Shown: positions 19,211-29,331, counted from the stretch's first letter. The stretch: 64,000 bases of DNA from Serinibacter arcticus (GCF_003121705.1 NZ_PYHR01000002.1:868001-932000); one strand, 5' to 3'. Made by a program: numbers and translations. The notes: a model not told the origin generated them from the letters alone.

Positions 19211-20503
19211 TCAGTTCCCGAGAACGGCCGTGCCGTTCTCCTGCGTCTGCGTGGCGATCTCCGCCGGCGCGAGGCCGGGCAGCTGCTGGATGAGCGTGTC
19301 GAGCTCCTTCATGACCGGGTCCATGCCGACGGCGGACACGGGGCCCTGGGCGTAGTCGGCACCGGCGAGCCAGGCCTGCTCGGTCTCCGGGACACCGGCG
19401 ATGTAGTCCTCGCGGGCGGACTCGATCGAGGGCATCACGCCGAACCGGTTGGCCAGGTCGACCTGGATCTCCGGGGTGTACATGCTCTTGATGAAGTCGA
19501 GGGCGGCCTCCTTGTTCTCCGAGGCCTCCGCGATCGCCCAGCACTGCGTGAACGTCAGCGTGCCCTTGCCGGCCGGGCCCTCGGGGAGCTCGGCGACGCG
19601 CCAGTTGAGGTCCGGGTAGTCCGCGGTCGCGGCGCTCTTGAACCAGTTGCCCTCGATGGTCATCGCGGCCTTGCCGGTACCGATGGCCTCGCCGCCCCAG
19701 CCGGAGTCAACGGCCTTCGGGAACGCGGCGGCACCGGAGGCCAGGAGCTCCTGGACCTCGGTGAGGCCGGCGATCGCCTCGGGCGTGTCGATCGTCATCT
19801 CGGTCTGGTCCTCGTTCACGATCCAGCCGCCGGCCTGGACCATGAAGGCCCCGACGCGGTCGCGGGTGTCGCCGATGACGAGGCCGGTCACGCCGTCCGT
19901 GGTCAGCGTGGTGGCGACCGTCTGCAGCTCGTCCCACGTGGTGGGGATGTCATCGTCGGTGAGGCCCGCGGCCTCCCACAGGTCCGTGTTGATCACGAGT
20001 CCGAGGTTGGAGAAGTCCTTCGGGGCGCAGTAGAGCTGGCCGTCGTAGGTGAAGCTGTTGACGAGCGCCGGGTAGAAGTCGACGTCGCTCATCTCCTCGC
20101 CGTACGGGTACAGGTTGCCGGCGGCGGCGTAGGTCGGCAGCAGCGATGCGTCGACCCAGAACACGTCCGGCGGGTTGCCGGCCGCGAAGCCCTGCGAGAG
20201 CTGCTGGTTCATGTCGCTGGCCGGCTGCACGTCGGCCGAATTGCCGGACGTCTCGCCCCACGCGTCGGCGAGGTCCTGGATGGCGGCGAGGCTCTCGGTG
20301 TCGCCGGTCGCGACGAGGACGCTCAGCTCGGCGCCGCCCTCGGCGGAACCGCCGTCCGAGCTGGAGGACGACTCGTCGACGTCGCCGGCGCCCGACTCGT
20401 CCTCCGAGAAGCCCTGGCCGCCACCGCAGGCGGTCAGGACGAGGGAGAGCGCGGCGAGCGCGCCCAGCGTGAGGATCCGGGGGCGGTGGGTGCTCCTGGT
20501 CAT
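19211..20503 (-). CDS. extracellular sugar-binding lipoprotein of a CUT1 importer
   Basis: A 430-residue solute-binding protein. ATG 20503 is chosen over an in-frame upstream ATG (20551) because AAGGAG lies just before it and the signal peptide starts there. The lipobox is LVLTAC with the lipidated Cys at residue 26, followed by a Ser/Asp/Glu-rich linker. The body has the family-1 binding-protein pattern (PPDVFWVDASLLPTYA, GKAAMTIEGNWFKSA, ENKEAALDFIKSMYTPE). It would capture an oligosaccharide and hand it to the two permeases downstream. The ligand is not evident; the operon suggests a glucose-containing oligomer. Confidence 0.9.
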   Translation of the reverse strand: MTRSTHRPRILTLGALAALSLVLTACGGGQGFSEDESGAGDVDESSSSSDGGSAEGGAELSVLVATGDTESLAAIQDLADAWGETSGNSADVQPASDMNQQLSQGFAAGNPPDVFWVDASLLPTYAAAGNLYPYGEEMSDVDFYPALVNSFTYDGQLYCAPKDFSNLGLVINTDLWEAAGLTDDDIPTTWDELQTVATTLTTDGVTGLVIGDTRDRVGAFMVQAGGWIVNEDQTEMTIDTPEAIAGLTEVQELLASGAAAFPKAVDSGWGGEAIGTGKAAMTIEGNWFKSAATADYPDLNWRVAELPEGPAGKGTLTFTQCWAIAEASENKEAALDFIKSMYTPEIQVDLANRFGVMPSIESAREDYIAGVPETEQAWLAGADYAQGPVSAVGMDPVMKELDTLIQQLPGLAPAEIATQTQENGTAVLGN

Positions 20504-20602
20504 GGTTCTTTCTCCTTGGTGGGGACCGGAAATCCGGTCGTGAGGCGTCATTGCGTCGTCGTGGTGGTTCGGTCCGTGATCCGGGGGGCGACCCGGACCA
20601 CG

Positions 20603-21634
20603 TCAGGGCGCCGGGTCCGCGAGGGTGGTCCGGGGCACGAGCAGTGGCGGGAGCAGGACGCCCTCCGCGGGTAGGGGCCGACCGTCGAGCTGGGCGACGA
20701 GACCGGCGATGCAGGCCTCGGCCACCTGGTCCAGCGGTTGCAGGACGCTGGCGATGCCGAGCGCACGGGCGGCGGGCGTGTCGTCGAAGCCGACGACCGA
20801 GACGTCGGGGCCGGGTCGCAGGCCGCGACGGTTCAGGACGGCGGACGCGGCCACGGCGAGGGTGTCGGACGCGCAGACGATCGCCGTCGGCCGCTGCCGC
20901 AGGAGGTCCTCGACGACGTCGAGAGCCTCCTCGATGTCGTCCTCGGAGGTTACCTCGACGGCCTCGTCGGTGCGTCCGGCGGCCGCCATCGTCGTCAGCC
21001 AGCCGGCGCGCCGGTCGTGGCCGACGTCGGACCCGGCCGGCCAGCCGAGGTAGGCGATCCGGCGGTGACCGCGGCGCAGCAGCTCCGCCGTCGCTGCCGC
21101 GGTGCCGGCGGCGCCGTCGACGTCGACCCAGCTGGAGTCGGACGCGCCCGCGACGGCGAGATCGCCCCAGGGTCGGCCGAAGCTCATGAAGGCGAGCCCG
21201 TGGTCGCGGAGCCAGGCGCGGCGGGTGTCGCCCGTGTGCGTGGTGGCGAGCACGACGCCGTCCAGCGCCATCGTGGCCAGCAGCTGCTCGTACTCGGCGA
21301 CCTCGTCGACGTCGGACCCCGCGGTGCACAGCAGCATCCGGTAGCCGGCGGCCTGCGCGGCCTCGGCGAGCGCGTGCAGGAAGCGGTCGCCGACGACGCC
21401 GTTCACGCCGTCGCGCACCGGTTCGATCCGCATCGCGAGGAGCTGGGAGCGTCCCGTGCGCATCTGCCGGGCGGCGACGCTCGGGCGGTAGCCCAGGACG
21501 TCGATGTGACCGAGAACCTTCGCCAGGGTGTCCGGCTTGACCCGCTCCGGGGCGTTCAGCGCGTTGGAGACGGTCTGGCGGGAGACGCCGGCAGCTGCCG
21601 CGACCGCGGCGATGGTGGGACGAACGGACACCAT
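20603..21634 (-). CDS. LacI-family transcriptional regulator
   Basis: A 343-residue repressor. The N-terminal HTH is TIAAVAAAAGVSRQTVSNAL and the hinge helix follows at VAARQMRTG. Residues about 60-340 are a periplasmic-binding-protein-like effector domain, with IVCASDTLAVAA and VSVVGFDDTPAARALG. It is transcribed in the same direction as the importer, 99 bases ahead of the binding protein, and divergently from the GH3 gene. It probably controls both transcripts through the palindrome at 21670-21693 and releases DNA on binding a sugar. The start could be ATG 21634 or GTG 21631; GGGGGAGG is just upstream. Confidence 0.9.
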   Translation of the reverse strand: MVSVRPTIAAVAAAAGVSRQTVSNALNAPERVKPDTLAKVLGHIDVLGYRPSVAARQMRTGRSQLLAMRIEPVRDGVNGVVGDRFLHALAEAAQAAGYRMLLCTAGSDVDEVAEYEQLLATMALDGVVLATTHTGDTRRAWLRDHGLAFMSFGRPWGDLAVAGASDSSWVDVDGAAGTAAATAELLRRGHRRIAYLGWPAGSDVGHDRRAGWLTTMAAAGRTDEAVEVTSEDDIEEALDVVEDLLRQRPTAIVCASDTLAVAASAVLNRRGLRPGPDVSVVGFDDTPAARALGIASVLQPLDQVAEACIAGLVAQLDGRPLPAEGVLLPPLLVPRTTLADPAP

Positions 21635-21669
21635 GACCTCCCCCGTTGGAGTTGCTGCTGGATGACTAT

Positions 21670-21693
21670 TTGATCGTTCATAGGATCGATCAA
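21670..21693. promoter_or_regulatory. palindromic LacI operator over a bidirectional promoter
   Basis: TTGATCG (21670-21676) and CGATCAA (21687-21693) are perfect inverted arms around 10 bases, in a short AT-rich stretch between lacI and the GH3 gene. TTGATC also serves as a possible -35 in both directions. On plus, TAGGAT (21695-21700) follows after 19 bases. On minus, AATAGT follows after 17. Occupancy would therefore block both promoters. Confidence 0.6.
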
Positions 21694-21779
21694 GTAGGAT
21701 CTTGGAGCACGTCGGCCCGGCTGTCAACCACCGGTTCGACGGCGACCTCCAGCCCCTCGACGACGAGAGAGCGTGACCC

Positions 21780-23957
21780 GTGGCCCTGCCCCACCCCCGC
21801 CCCTGGACCGACCCGACCCTCGCCGTCGAGGACCGCGTGAGCGCGCTCCTCGCCGAGATGACGCTCGCGGAGCTCGTCGGACAGCTGCACCAGCCCGCGA
21901 ACGTGGACCACGACCGCGACGCCGAGCTGCTCGCCGCCGGCGGGATCGGCTCGACGCTGCACGCCTCCGGTGCGACCGCGGGCAACGTGCGCGACGACGG
22001 CGTCAGCCGCGACCGGGTCGACGACCTCCAGCGCGCGGCGATCGGTGCCTCACGGCTGGGGATCCCCCTCCTGATCGCGCGCGACGTCATCCACGGGCAC
22101 CGCACGGTGTTCCCGATCCCGCTCGGGCTGGCCGCCTCCTTCGACGAGGAGCTGGCGTTCGCCGTCGCCGAGCGCGCGGCGCTCGAGGCGGCGGCCGACG
22201 GCATCACCTGGACGTTCGCCCCGATGGTCGACCTGGTCGAGGACGCCCGCTGGGGCCGGGTCGCCGAGTCCATCGGCGAGGCCCCGCTGCTGACGTCGCG
22301 ACTCGGGGCCGCGATGGTGCGCGGCTTCCAGGCCTCCAGACGGCTCACGGCGTGCGCCAAGCACTACGTCGGCTACGGGCTCTCGCGTGGTGGGCGCGAC
22401 TACGCCACCGCCGACGTCGGCGAGACCACCCTGCGCAACCAGCACCTGCGGCCGTTCCGGGCGGCGGTCGAGGCCGGTGTGGGCACCGTGATGGCGGCGT
22501 TCTGCGACGTCGACGGCATCCCGATGCACAGCCACCGCCACCTGCTGCGCGCCGTCCTCAAGGACGAGTGGGGCTTCGACGGCGTCGTGGTGGCCGACTG
22601 GAACGGCATCGGCGAGCTGGTCGAGCACGGCGTGGCCGCCGACCTGCGCGACGCGGCGCGGCAGGCGATCGAGGCCGGCGTCGACGTCGACATGGTCTCG
22701 GGCGCGTACAGCGCCCACCTGGCGGAGCTGGTCGAGGAGGGGGTCGTCGAGCGCGCGCTGGTCGAGGACGCGGCCCGTCGCGTTCTCCGTCTCAAGATCC
22801 GCCTGGGGCTGCTCGATCCCGGTTGCGCCGCGCTGCCCGGTGGCGGCGACCTCGCCGGCAGCCGCGGGCTCGGTCTGGACCGGGAGCTCGCCCGACGCGC
22901 CGCGACCGGCGCAATCGTCGTGCTGAAGGACGACGGCGTGCTGCCCGTCCGGCCCTCGGCCGACGACCTGCCCGTGCTCCTCACCGGCGCGTTCGCCACC
23001 GAGCGGGCGGCCCTGATGGGCACCTGGGTGCTCGACGGCCATGCGGACGACGTCGTCGCCGTCGCCCCCGCGGTGCGCACCGCGCTGGCCGCGACGGTGG
23101 GCTCCGCCGTCGCGGACCGCCTCGTCGTCGACCCGGGCGGCTTCCCCGACCGCAGCCTCCGGCGCGCCCGCGAGGCCGGCACGACGATCGCGCTGGTCGG
23201 CGAGCACTCCTGGCGCTCGGGCGAGGACAGCGCGGTGAGCGACATCGGTCTGCCGCCGGGCCAGCTCGAGCAGCTGCGGGCGCTGGCGGGGGTCGCGGAG
23301 CGGCTGGTCGTCGTCGTGCTCGCCGGTCGCCCGCTGGCGCTGGGCGAGGTGCTGGCGCTGGCCGACGCCGTCGTGCTGGCCTGGCACCCCGGGACCGAGG
23401 CCGGGACCGCGATCGCCGACGTGCTCGTGGGCGGCGTGGCCGCCGGCGGGCGGCTGCCGATGTCGCTGCCCCGGTCGAGCGGCCACCTGCCGCTCTCGCA
23501 CGCCGAGCGTCCGTCGGGTCGACCGCTTCCGGACGGACCGCGCGGTGGCCGCTACATCGACTCCCCCGCCGCGCCCGTGCTGCCGTTCGGTGCCGGGACC
23601 TCGAGGCTCACGTACGGACCGCTGCGGACGACGACGGCGGGGGTCCCGGTCGACGGTGGCACCGTCGAGGTGTCGCTGACGGTGACGAACGACGGCGCCG
23701 ACGACGTCCGTGAGCCGGTGCTGCTGATGATGCGCGACGAGGTGGCCGAGGTGACGCGGCCGCTGCGCGAGCTGGTCGACGTCGCGATCGTCGAGGTCGC
23801 TGCGGGGGCGAGTGCCGAGGTGAGGTTCGCGCTGCCGACGACCGCGTTCGGCTACCACGGCCGCGATCACACGTTCCGGGTCGACCCGGGCCGGGTCGTG
23901 CTGACGGCGGGCTGGGGCCGCCCCGAGGCCTCCTCGGTGCCGATCACCCTCACCTAG
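21780..23957 (+). CDS. GH3 beta-glucosidase
   Basis: A 725-residue glycoside hydrolase family 3 enzyme. The (beta/alpha)8 barrel has the substrate-binding KHYVGYG stretch and the nucleophile D273 in VVVADWNGI. An alpha/beta sandwich follows (ATGAIVVLKDDGVLPV...GEHSWRSGEDS), then a C-terminal fibronectin III-like domain ending GYHGRDHTFRVDPG. There is no signal peptide, so it acts inside the cell on imported beta-linked oligosaccharides. It starts at GTG 21780 and is divergent from lacI over the shared operator. Family members hydrolyse glucosides or xylosides; glucosides are more likely with this domain order. Confidence 0.9.
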   Translation: MALPHPRPWTDPTLAVEDRVSALLAEMTLAELVGQLHQPANVDHDRDAELLAAGGIGSTLHASGATAGNVRDDGVSRDRVDDLQRAAIGASRLGIPLLIARDVIHGHRTVFPIPLGLAASFDEELAFAVAERAALEAAADGITWTFAPMVDLVEDARWGRVAESIGEAPLLTSRLGAAMVRGFQASRRLTACAKHYVGYGLSRGGRDYATADVGETTLRNQHLRPFRAAVEAGVGTVMAAFCDVDGIPMHSHRHLLRAVLKDEWGFDGVVVADWNGIGELVEHGVAADLRDAARQAIEAGVDVDMVSGAYSAHLAELVEEGVVERALVEDAARRVLRLKIRLGLLDPGCAALPGGGDLAGSRGLGLDRELARRAATGAIVVLKDDGVLPVRPSADDLPVLLTGAFATERAALMGTWVLDGHADDVVAVAPAVRTALAATVGSAVADRLVVDPGGFPDRSLRRAREAGTTIALVGEHSWRSGEDSAVSDIGLPPGQLEQLRALAGVAERLVVVVLAGRPLALGEVLALADAVVLAWHPGTEAGTAIADVLVGGVAAGGRLPMSLPRSSGHLPLSHAERPSGRPLPDGPRGGRYIDSPAAPVLPFGAGTSRLTYGPLRTTTAGVPVDGGTVEVSLTVTNDGADDVREPVLLMMRDEVAEVTRPLRELVDVAIVEVAAGASAEVRFALPTTAFGYHGRDHTFRVDPGRVVLTAGWGRPEASSVPITLT

Positions 23958-23963
23958 AACCCC

Positions 23964-24083
23964 GGCGAGGGGTTTCCGCACCACCCACGAGGGGCTTGAG
24001 CACTACTGGCGAGGGGGTTACGCACCACCCACGAGGGGCTTACGCACAAACGTCGACCGCCGGTGGTGCACAAACCCCTCGCC
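23964..24083. repeat. REP-like intergenic repeat cluster
   Basis: Four direct copies of a roughly 22-base unit, consensus CGAGGGG(T/C/G)TTNNGCACNAC, follow the GH3 stop at 23964-24050. A fifth copy lies inverted at 24063-24083 (GTGGTGCACAAACCCCTCG). The first and last copies can pair over about 21 bases with two mismatches. The cluster fills the gap between convergent GH3 and NUDIX genes, where it may terminate both transcripts. Confidence 0.75.
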
Positions 24084-24105
24084 GGTGGTGGCGCGACGGC
24101 GGACC

Positions 24106-24762
24106 TCAGGCCGGGCGGACGCCCGGGCGCAGCAGGAACGGGGCGTCGACGGCGCGCAGCCCGACGAAGTCCTCCCGCGCGGCGCGGTCCGCCGCGAGCA
24201 GCCCGACGACGGCGCTCGGGTTGTGCACGCGGCCGGCCAGCACGGCCTCGACCGCCTCCGCGAGCGGGATCCAGACGAGCTCGATCTCCGCCTCCTCGCC
24301 CTCGCGGACGAAGTCGCCCGCCGGTGCGGCCTCGAGGTCGCGCGCCAGGAACACGCGCAGCGACTCGTCGCCCATCCCGGGCGACGTGGCGTAGTCGACG
24401 AGCACGTCCCACCGTCGCGCGGCCAGGTCGATCTCCTCGGCCAGCTCGCGCTGGGCCGCGGCCAGGAGCGTCTCCTCCGGGCCGCCGTCGAGCAGCCCGG
24501 CCGGGACCTCCCACAGGAACGCCCCCACCGGCACGCGGTACTGGCGGATCAGCGCGACGCGGCCGTCGTCGTCGAGCGCCACGACGGCGACGGCGCCCGG
24601 ATGCGTCACGAGGTCCCTCACCACGGTGCCGGCCTCACCGAGATCCACCTCGCGGCGCTCGACGTCGAAGATCCGCCCGTCGAACACGCGCTCCGACGTC
24701 ACCACGGTGCGAGCGAGGAGCTCGTCACCCCAGGAGGCGTCCGTCCCGACGGTCCCGGTCAT
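24106..24762 (-). CDS. NUDIX hydrolase, ADP-ribose pyrophosphatase type
   Basis: A 218-residue NUDIX protein. The NUDIX box is [19 protein letters not shown] followed by AEEIDL; the REL-EE core that binds metal is intact, while the last consensus Gly is Asp. The upstream [11 protein letters not shown] stretch, with Pro-Ala-Gly before the box, is the mark of ADP-ribose pyrophosphatases. It would cleave ADP-ribose to AMP and ribose 5-phosphate. ATG 24762 overlaps the pyrG stop (ATGA), so it is the last gene of the long cluster. Confidence 0.88.
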   Translation of the reverse strand: MTGTVGTDASWGDELLARTVVTSERVFDGRIFDVERREVDLGEAGTVVRDLVTHPGAVAVVALDDDGRVALIRQYRVPVGAFLWEVPAGLLDGGPEETLLAAAQRELAEEIDLAARRWDVLVDYATSPGMGDESLRVFLARDLEAAPAGDFVREGEEAEIELVWIPLAEAVEAVLAGRVHNPSAVVGLLAADRAAREDFVGLRAVDAPFLLRPGVRPA

Positions 24763-26462
24763 CGCGCGGGCTCGACCTCGAGCAGGCGCGTGCCGCGCTG
24801 GCGCTCGACCGCGGCGTCGATCAGCCCGTCGAACAGGGCGTGGGCCCGGGTCGGACGCGACTTGAACTCCGGGTGGGCCTGGGTGGAGATGTAGTACGGG
24901 TGCGTCTCTCGCGGCAGCTCCACGAACTCCACCAGCGAACCGTCGGGCGACGTGCCGCTGATCCGCAGCCCCGCCTCCTCCAGACGGTCGCGGTAGGCGT
25001 TGTTGACCTCGTAGCGGTGACGGTGGCGCTCGGTGACCCGCTCGCTGCCGTAGGTGGCCGCGGCGACCGACCCGTGCGTCAGGACGGCCTCGTAGGAGCC
25101 CAGGCGCATGGTCCCGCCGAGGTCGCCCTCGCCGCCGACGATCGCGAGCTGCTCGGCCATCGTCGCCACGACGGGGTCCGGCGAGGAGGGGTCGAACTCC
25201 GAGGACGAGGCCTCGGACAGGCCCAGCTCCGTGCGGGCGTACTCGATCACCATGCACTGCAGGCCGAGGCAGATGCCGAGCGTCGGCACCAGGTTGCGGC
25301 GCGCGTAGGTGAGGGCGCCGAGCTTGCCCTCGATGCCGCGGACCCCGAAGCCACCGGGGACCAGGATCGCGTCGACGCCGTCGAGCGCCTTGCGGGCGCC
25401 CTCGGGCGTCTCGCACAGGTCGGACTCCACCCAGCGGATGTTCACCCGGGTGTCGTTGGCGAAGCCGCCGGCGCGGAGCGCCTCCGTGACCGACAGGTAG
25501 GCGTCGGGCAGCCCGACGTACTTGCCGACGAGCGCGACCTCGACCTCGTGCTTGGGGTGGTGGACGGCGTCGAGCACCGTCCCCCAGGTGGTCCAGTCCA
25601 CGTCCCGGAACGGCAGTCCCAGCCGACGGACGACGTAGGCGTCCAAGCCCTCGGTGTGGATGACCTTGGGGATGTCGTAGATGCTTGGGGCGTCGGCGCA
25701 GTTGACGACGGCCTCGTCGTCGACGTCGCACATCGCGGCGATCTTCGTCTTGATGCTCTCTGGCAGCTGGCGGTCGGAGCGGCACACGATCGCGTCGGGC
25801 TGGATGCCGATGCTGCGCAGCGCGGCCACGGAGTGCTGCGTCGGCTTGGTCTTGAGCTCCTTGCTCGGACCGATGTACGGGACGAGCGAGACGTGGAGGA
25901 AAAACACGTTGGCGCGGCCGACGTCCTGGCGGACCTGGCGCGCAGCCTCGAGGAACGGCTGGCTCTCGATGTCGCCGACCGTGCCGCCGATCTCCGTGAT
26001 GATGACGTCGGGCGCGTCGTCGTCGTGCGCCCGGGCGCGCATGCGCGCCTTGATCTCGTCGGTGATGTGCGGGATGACCTGGACCGTGTCGCCGAGGTAC
26101 TCGCCGCGCCGCTCCTTGGCGATCACCGTGGAGTAGACCTGGCCGGTCGTGACGTTGGAGCCCTGGTCGAGCTCGACGTCGAGGAAGCGCTCGTAGTGAC
26201 CGATGTCGAGGTCCGTCTCGGCGCCGTCCTCGGTGACGAAGACCTCACCGTGCTGGAACGGGTTCATCGTTCCGGGATCGACGTTGAGGTAGGGATCGAG
26301 CTTCTGCATCGTGACGCGCATGCCGCGCGCCCGGAGGAGCTGGCCGAGGCTCGACGCCGTCAGGCCCTTCCCGAGAGAGGAGACCACCCCTCCTGTCACG
26401 AAGACGTGCTTCGTCACGTTCGAAGGGTTCGAGGACTGGTTCCGCCTGGAGTGTTCCACCAC
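24759..26462 (-). CDS. pyrG: CTP synthase
   Basis: A 567-residue enzyme that aminates UTP to CTP with glutamine and ATP. The synthetase domain begins [19 protein letters not shown], and [20 protein letters not shown] follows. The glutaminase domain has the nucleophile Cys in LGICLGLQC and the His/Glu pair in [12 protein letters not shown] 26462 is preceded by a TAGGGT box instead of a Shine-Dalgarno, pointing to a leaderless message. An internal GTG at VTKHVF is an alternative. Length is normal. Confidence 0.96.
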   Translation of the reverse strand: MVEHSRRNQSSNPSNVTKHVFVTGGVVSSLGKGLTASSLGQLLRARGMRVTMQKLDPYLNVDPGTMNPFQHGEVFVTEDGAETDLDIGHYERFLDVELDQGSNVTTGQVYSTVIAKERRGEYLGDTVQVIPHITDEIKARMRARAHDDDAPDVIITEIGGTVGDIESQPFLEAARQVRQDVGRANVFFLHVSLVPYIGPSKELKTKPTQHSVAALRSIGIQPDAIVCRSDRQLPESIKTKIAAMCDVDDEAVVNCADAPSIYDIPKVIHTEGLDAYVVRRLGLPFRDVDWTTWGTVLDAVHHPKHEVEVALVGKYVGLPDAYLSVTEALRAGGFANDTRVNIRWVESDLCETPEGARKALDGVDAILVPGGFGVRGIEGKLGALTYARRNLVPTLGICLGLQCMVIEYARTELGLSEASSSEFDPSSPDPVVATMAEQLAIVGGEGDLGGTMRLGSYEAVLTHGSVAAATYGSERVTERHRHRYEVNNAYRDRLEEAGLRISGTSPDGSLVEFVELPRETHPYYISTQAHPEFKSRPTRAHALFDGLIDAAVERQRGTRLLEVEPAR

Positions 26463-26476
26463 GGAACTCCACCCTA
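26462..26476 (-). promoter_or_regulatory. -10 element of a likely leaderless pyrG promoter
   Basis: On the minus strand TAGGGT (26476-26471) stands eight bases before the GTG of pyrG and shares its TAG with the stop codon of the upstream glycosyltransferase. It would let pyrG be transcribed independently of the cluster. Confidence 0.4.
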
Positions 26477-27568
26477 CCGTCGCGCGGACACCACCGCGTC
26501 ATAGCGACGCCGCCACGCCGTCACGACGTCGGCCGACGTCGGCAGCTCGGCGAACCGGTCGCGGGCCGCCCGGCCGAGCTCGGCCCGCCGGTCGGGGTGC
26601 GCGGCGAGGTGGGTGACGGCGGCGGCGACGGCGGCCGCGTCCCCCACCGGGACGAGCGAGCCGCAGCCCGTGACGAGCTCGGGCAGGCCACCGACGTCGG
26701 TCGCGACGACGGGCAGGCCGGCCGCCAGCGCCTCCTGGACCACGAGGGCGCGGGCCTCCCAGCGGCTGGGGACCACGAGCAGGTCGCTCGCCGCCATCCA
26801 GAACGGGACGTCGTCCCTGGCGCCCACCAGGTGCAGCGGGAGCCCAGCCGCGGCGGTCTCGAGCTCCGCGCGCAGACCCTCCTCGCCGTCGCCGACGACG
26901 AACCAGCGCACGGCCACCCCGCCGTCGGCCGCCACGGTCCGGGCGGCCTCGACGAGCACGCCGAGATCCTTCTGCGGGGCGATCCGCGAGACGGTCAGCG
27001 CCCAGACCTCGTCGGGGTCGTCCACGATCCCGACGGCGGCGGCCACGGCGGCTCGGGCCTGCCCGCGCGTCCCCGCGTACGACCCGGCCGCGGGCGCCGC
27101 GACGGGCGCGAGGTCGGCCTCCCGCGCGCCGAGGTGGGCGGCCCGGTCGACGAGGTCCTGCGAGGCGCCGGTGACCAGGGCCGCGCGTCGGGCCTGCCAG
27201 GCCTCCGCGACCGCGCCGGGTCCCCGTCGCGCGAGGACCGCGTTGTGCCAGGAGATCACCACGGGCACCCCCGTACCGGTCGCCGCCAGGAGCGCCGTGA
27301 TCCCGGCCTGGTGCCCGTGCGCGTGCACGACGTCGCTGCCCGCCACCAGCCGGCGCAGCCGCCCCAGCCCCCGCAGGTAGGCCGACGGTGAGGTCCGGGC
27401 CGGCCAGGCGAGCGTGTCGACGTCGCCCAGCTCGAAGCGCTCCGCGGTGGCGGCGGGGGCGACGACGCGCACCGTCTCCCCCGCGTCCCGCAACCCGGCG
27501 GCGAGGTCGGCGACGTGCACGCCGATCCCGCCGGCGGCGTGGCCGACGACCTGCACGATCCTGGTCAC
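26474..27568 (-). CDS. GT4-family glycosyltransferase
   Basis: A 364-residue GT-B glycosyltransferase of family 4. The N-terminal domain opens with [22 protein letters not shown] (acceptor side, Gly-rich loop). The donor domain has [16 protein letters not shown] and the E-x7-E type motif in [21 protein letters not shown]. No signal or membrane segment is present, so it would be cytoplasmic or peripheral. It overlaps murJ by four bases and follows an MraY-like gene, which suggests that it adds a sugar to a lipid-linked precursor. The substrate is not known. Confidence 0.85.
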   Translation of the reverse strand: MTRIVQVVGHAAGGIGVHVADLAAGLRDAGETVRVVAPAATAERFELGDVDTLAWPARTSPSAYLRGLGRLRRLVAGSDVVHAHGHQAGITALLAATGTGVPVVISWHNAVLARRGPGAVAEAWQARRAALVTGASQDLVDRAAHLGAREADLAPVAAPAAGSYAGTRGQARAAVAAAVGIVDDPDEVWALTVSRIAPQKDLGVLVEAARTVAADGGVAVRWFVVGDGEEGLRAELETAAAGLPLHLVGARDDVPFWMAASDLLVVPSRWEARALVVQEALAAGLPVVATDVGGLPELVTGCGSLVPVGDAAAVAAAVTHLAAHPDRRAELGRAARDRFAELPTSADVVTAWRRRYDAVVSARR

Positions 27569-29331
27569 ATCTGCTCCTCGGCCCGGTGGGGCTGGTCGGT
27601 CTGGTCGGTCTGAACGGGCTGGTCGGGCGTCACGTCCTCGTCGTCACCGGCGGCGCCCGCCGCGGGTCGTCGGGCGTGCCGCAGCCGGACGAGCGCCTCG
27701 CGGTCCCCGACCGCGATGACGGCGAGGGTGAGCACGACGGCGAGCAGCCCGCCGGCGGCCCCCAGCAGCAGCGCCGTCGCCACCGCGTCGTCCGGGCCGA
27801 GACCGACGACCCAGCGACCCGCGGCCGCCCCGAGCCCGGCCCCGACGACGGCCACGGCGGCGGTGCGGGCGACGCCCGCGATCCCGGCACCCCCCAGCGC
27901 CCGCCGGACCCCGAGGAGCAGGGCGAGGCCGCCGACGAGGGTTCCGAGGCTGGACGCCCCGCCGAGGACGGCGAGCGTGCGGGTGGAGTCGGACGTCCCG
28001 CCGACGAGGACGACGGCGCCCACGACGGCGGAGACGGCGACCGCGAACCAGCCGAGGCTGATCGCGGCGACGGCGGTGCGGTTGTTCTCCATCGCGTACA
28101 GCACTCGGGAGAGGTGGAACACGAGGGCGAGCCCGACGACGCTCGCGGCTCCCCAGGCGACCCCGCCGCCGAGCCCCGCGACCCCGGCCGTGCCGCGCGC
28201 GTACTCCGCGAAGACCTGCTCCACCCGCGGAGCGGCGGCCACGAGCGCCGCGGCGCCGGCCGCCGCGACCACGACGATGACCCGCGTCGACAGCGCGCTC
28301 TCGCGCGCGAGCGCGTCGCGCCGGCCCGCCGCCGCGTGGTCGGCGAGCCGGGGGAACATCGCCGTCGCGACGGGTACGGCCAGGACCGCGTACGGCAGCA
28401 GGATGACGGCCTGCGCGTACTGGTGCAGGTTGAGGGTGCCGTCGGCCGTGCCGAAGGTGTTGGCCACCTTGACCGCCACGACGACGCTCAGCTGCTGCGC
28501 CACCAGGCCGCCGGCCCCGGCGAGCGCGAGCGAGCGCGCCCGACCCGCGACCCCGTCGGGGAAGGCGAAGGTCGGCCGCAGCCGGATCCCGAGCCGCGCC
28601 ACCGGCACGAGCAGCGGCAGGCTGAGGACGACGACGCCCGCCGTCGTGCCCCAGCCGAGCGCGGCGACCGCGGTCGAGGTGAGGTCGGCCGGGCTCGGGT
28701 CGTCCGGGCTGAGGACGCCGACGACGTAGTACGAACTCATCACCACGAGACTCGACAGGAGCGGGGCAACGGCCGGCCAGACGAACCGGCGGTGCGCCTG
28801 CAGCACGCCGGACAGCACGACGCCGACGCCGTACAGCGGGATCTGGACGGCGAAGATCCGTAGCAGCGTGGTGGCGAGCGCGAGCTGGTCGGCGCCGGCG
28901 TCGGGCGAGCCGAGCGCGGCGACGGCGAGCGGGGCCGCGAGGTAGGTGACGGCGCCGACGGGGACGAGCACCGCCGTCGCCCAGGTGAGCATCGCGGACG
29001 CGGTGCGATCGACGTCGTGGCGCAGGTGCCGCGCGATCGGACCGGCGAGCAGCGGGACGACGGCTCCGGCCAGCGCTCCCCCGGCGGCGACCTCGAACAG
29101 CACGTTCGGCACCGTGTTCGCGGTGGAGTAGGCGGTCCCGACCTCGTTGGGTCCGACCCAGGCGTTCAGCGCGAACCAGCGCGCGAAGCCGACGAGCCGC
29201 GCCGCCAGCGTGAGGACGGTGAGCACGGCCGCGGCGCCGGCGACACCGGCGGTCAGCCGCGCCAGCCGGCCGCGACGGGCGACCGCGGCCGAGACCGGGT
29301 CGTGGCCGACGGGCGGCTCAGCTCCGGGCAT
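27565..29331 (-). CDS. murJ: MurJ/MviN-type lipid II flippase
   Basis: A 588-residue membrane protein of the MOP superfamily with about 14 helices. Near the N-terminus AARLVGFARWFALNAWVG and TVPNVLFEVAAGGALAGAVVPLL match MurJ helices 1-2, the region carrying the essential arginines in the central cavity. It lacks the cytoplasmic pseudokinase tail of the mycobacterial protein. It overlaps the MraY-like gene by 14 bases and the glycosyltransferase by four. It probably moves lipid II or a related undecaprenyl-linked molecule; this cluster homologue may not be the genome's only MurJ. Confidence 0.85.
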   Translation of the reverse strand: MPGAEPPVGHDPVSAAVARRGRLARLTAGVAGAAAVLTVLTLAARLVGFARWFALNAWVGPNEVGTAYSTANTVPNVLFEVAAGGALAGAVVPLLAGPIARHLRHDVDRTASAMLTWATAVLVPVGAVTYLAAPLAVAALGSPDAGADQLALATTLLRIFAVQIPLYGVGVVLSGVLQAHRRFVWPAVAPLLSSLVVMSSYYVVGVLSPDDPSPADLTSTAVAALGWGTTAGVVVLSLPLLVPVARLGIRLRPTFAFPDGVAGRARSLALAGAGGLVAQQLSVVVAVKVANTFGTADGTLNLHQYAQAVILLPYAVLAVPVATAMFPRLADHAAAGRRDALARESALSTRVIVVVAAAGAAALVAAAPRVEQVFAEYARGTAGVAGLGGGVAWGAASVVGLALVFHLSRVLYAMENNRTAVAAISLGWFAVAVSAVVGAVVLVGGTSDSTRTLAVLGGASSLGTLVGGLALLLGVRRALGGAGIAGVARTAAVAVVGAGLGAAAGRWVVGLGPDDAVATALLLGAAGGLLAVVLTLAVIAVGDREALVRLRHARRPAAGAAGDDEDVTPDQPVQTDQTDQPHRAEEQM

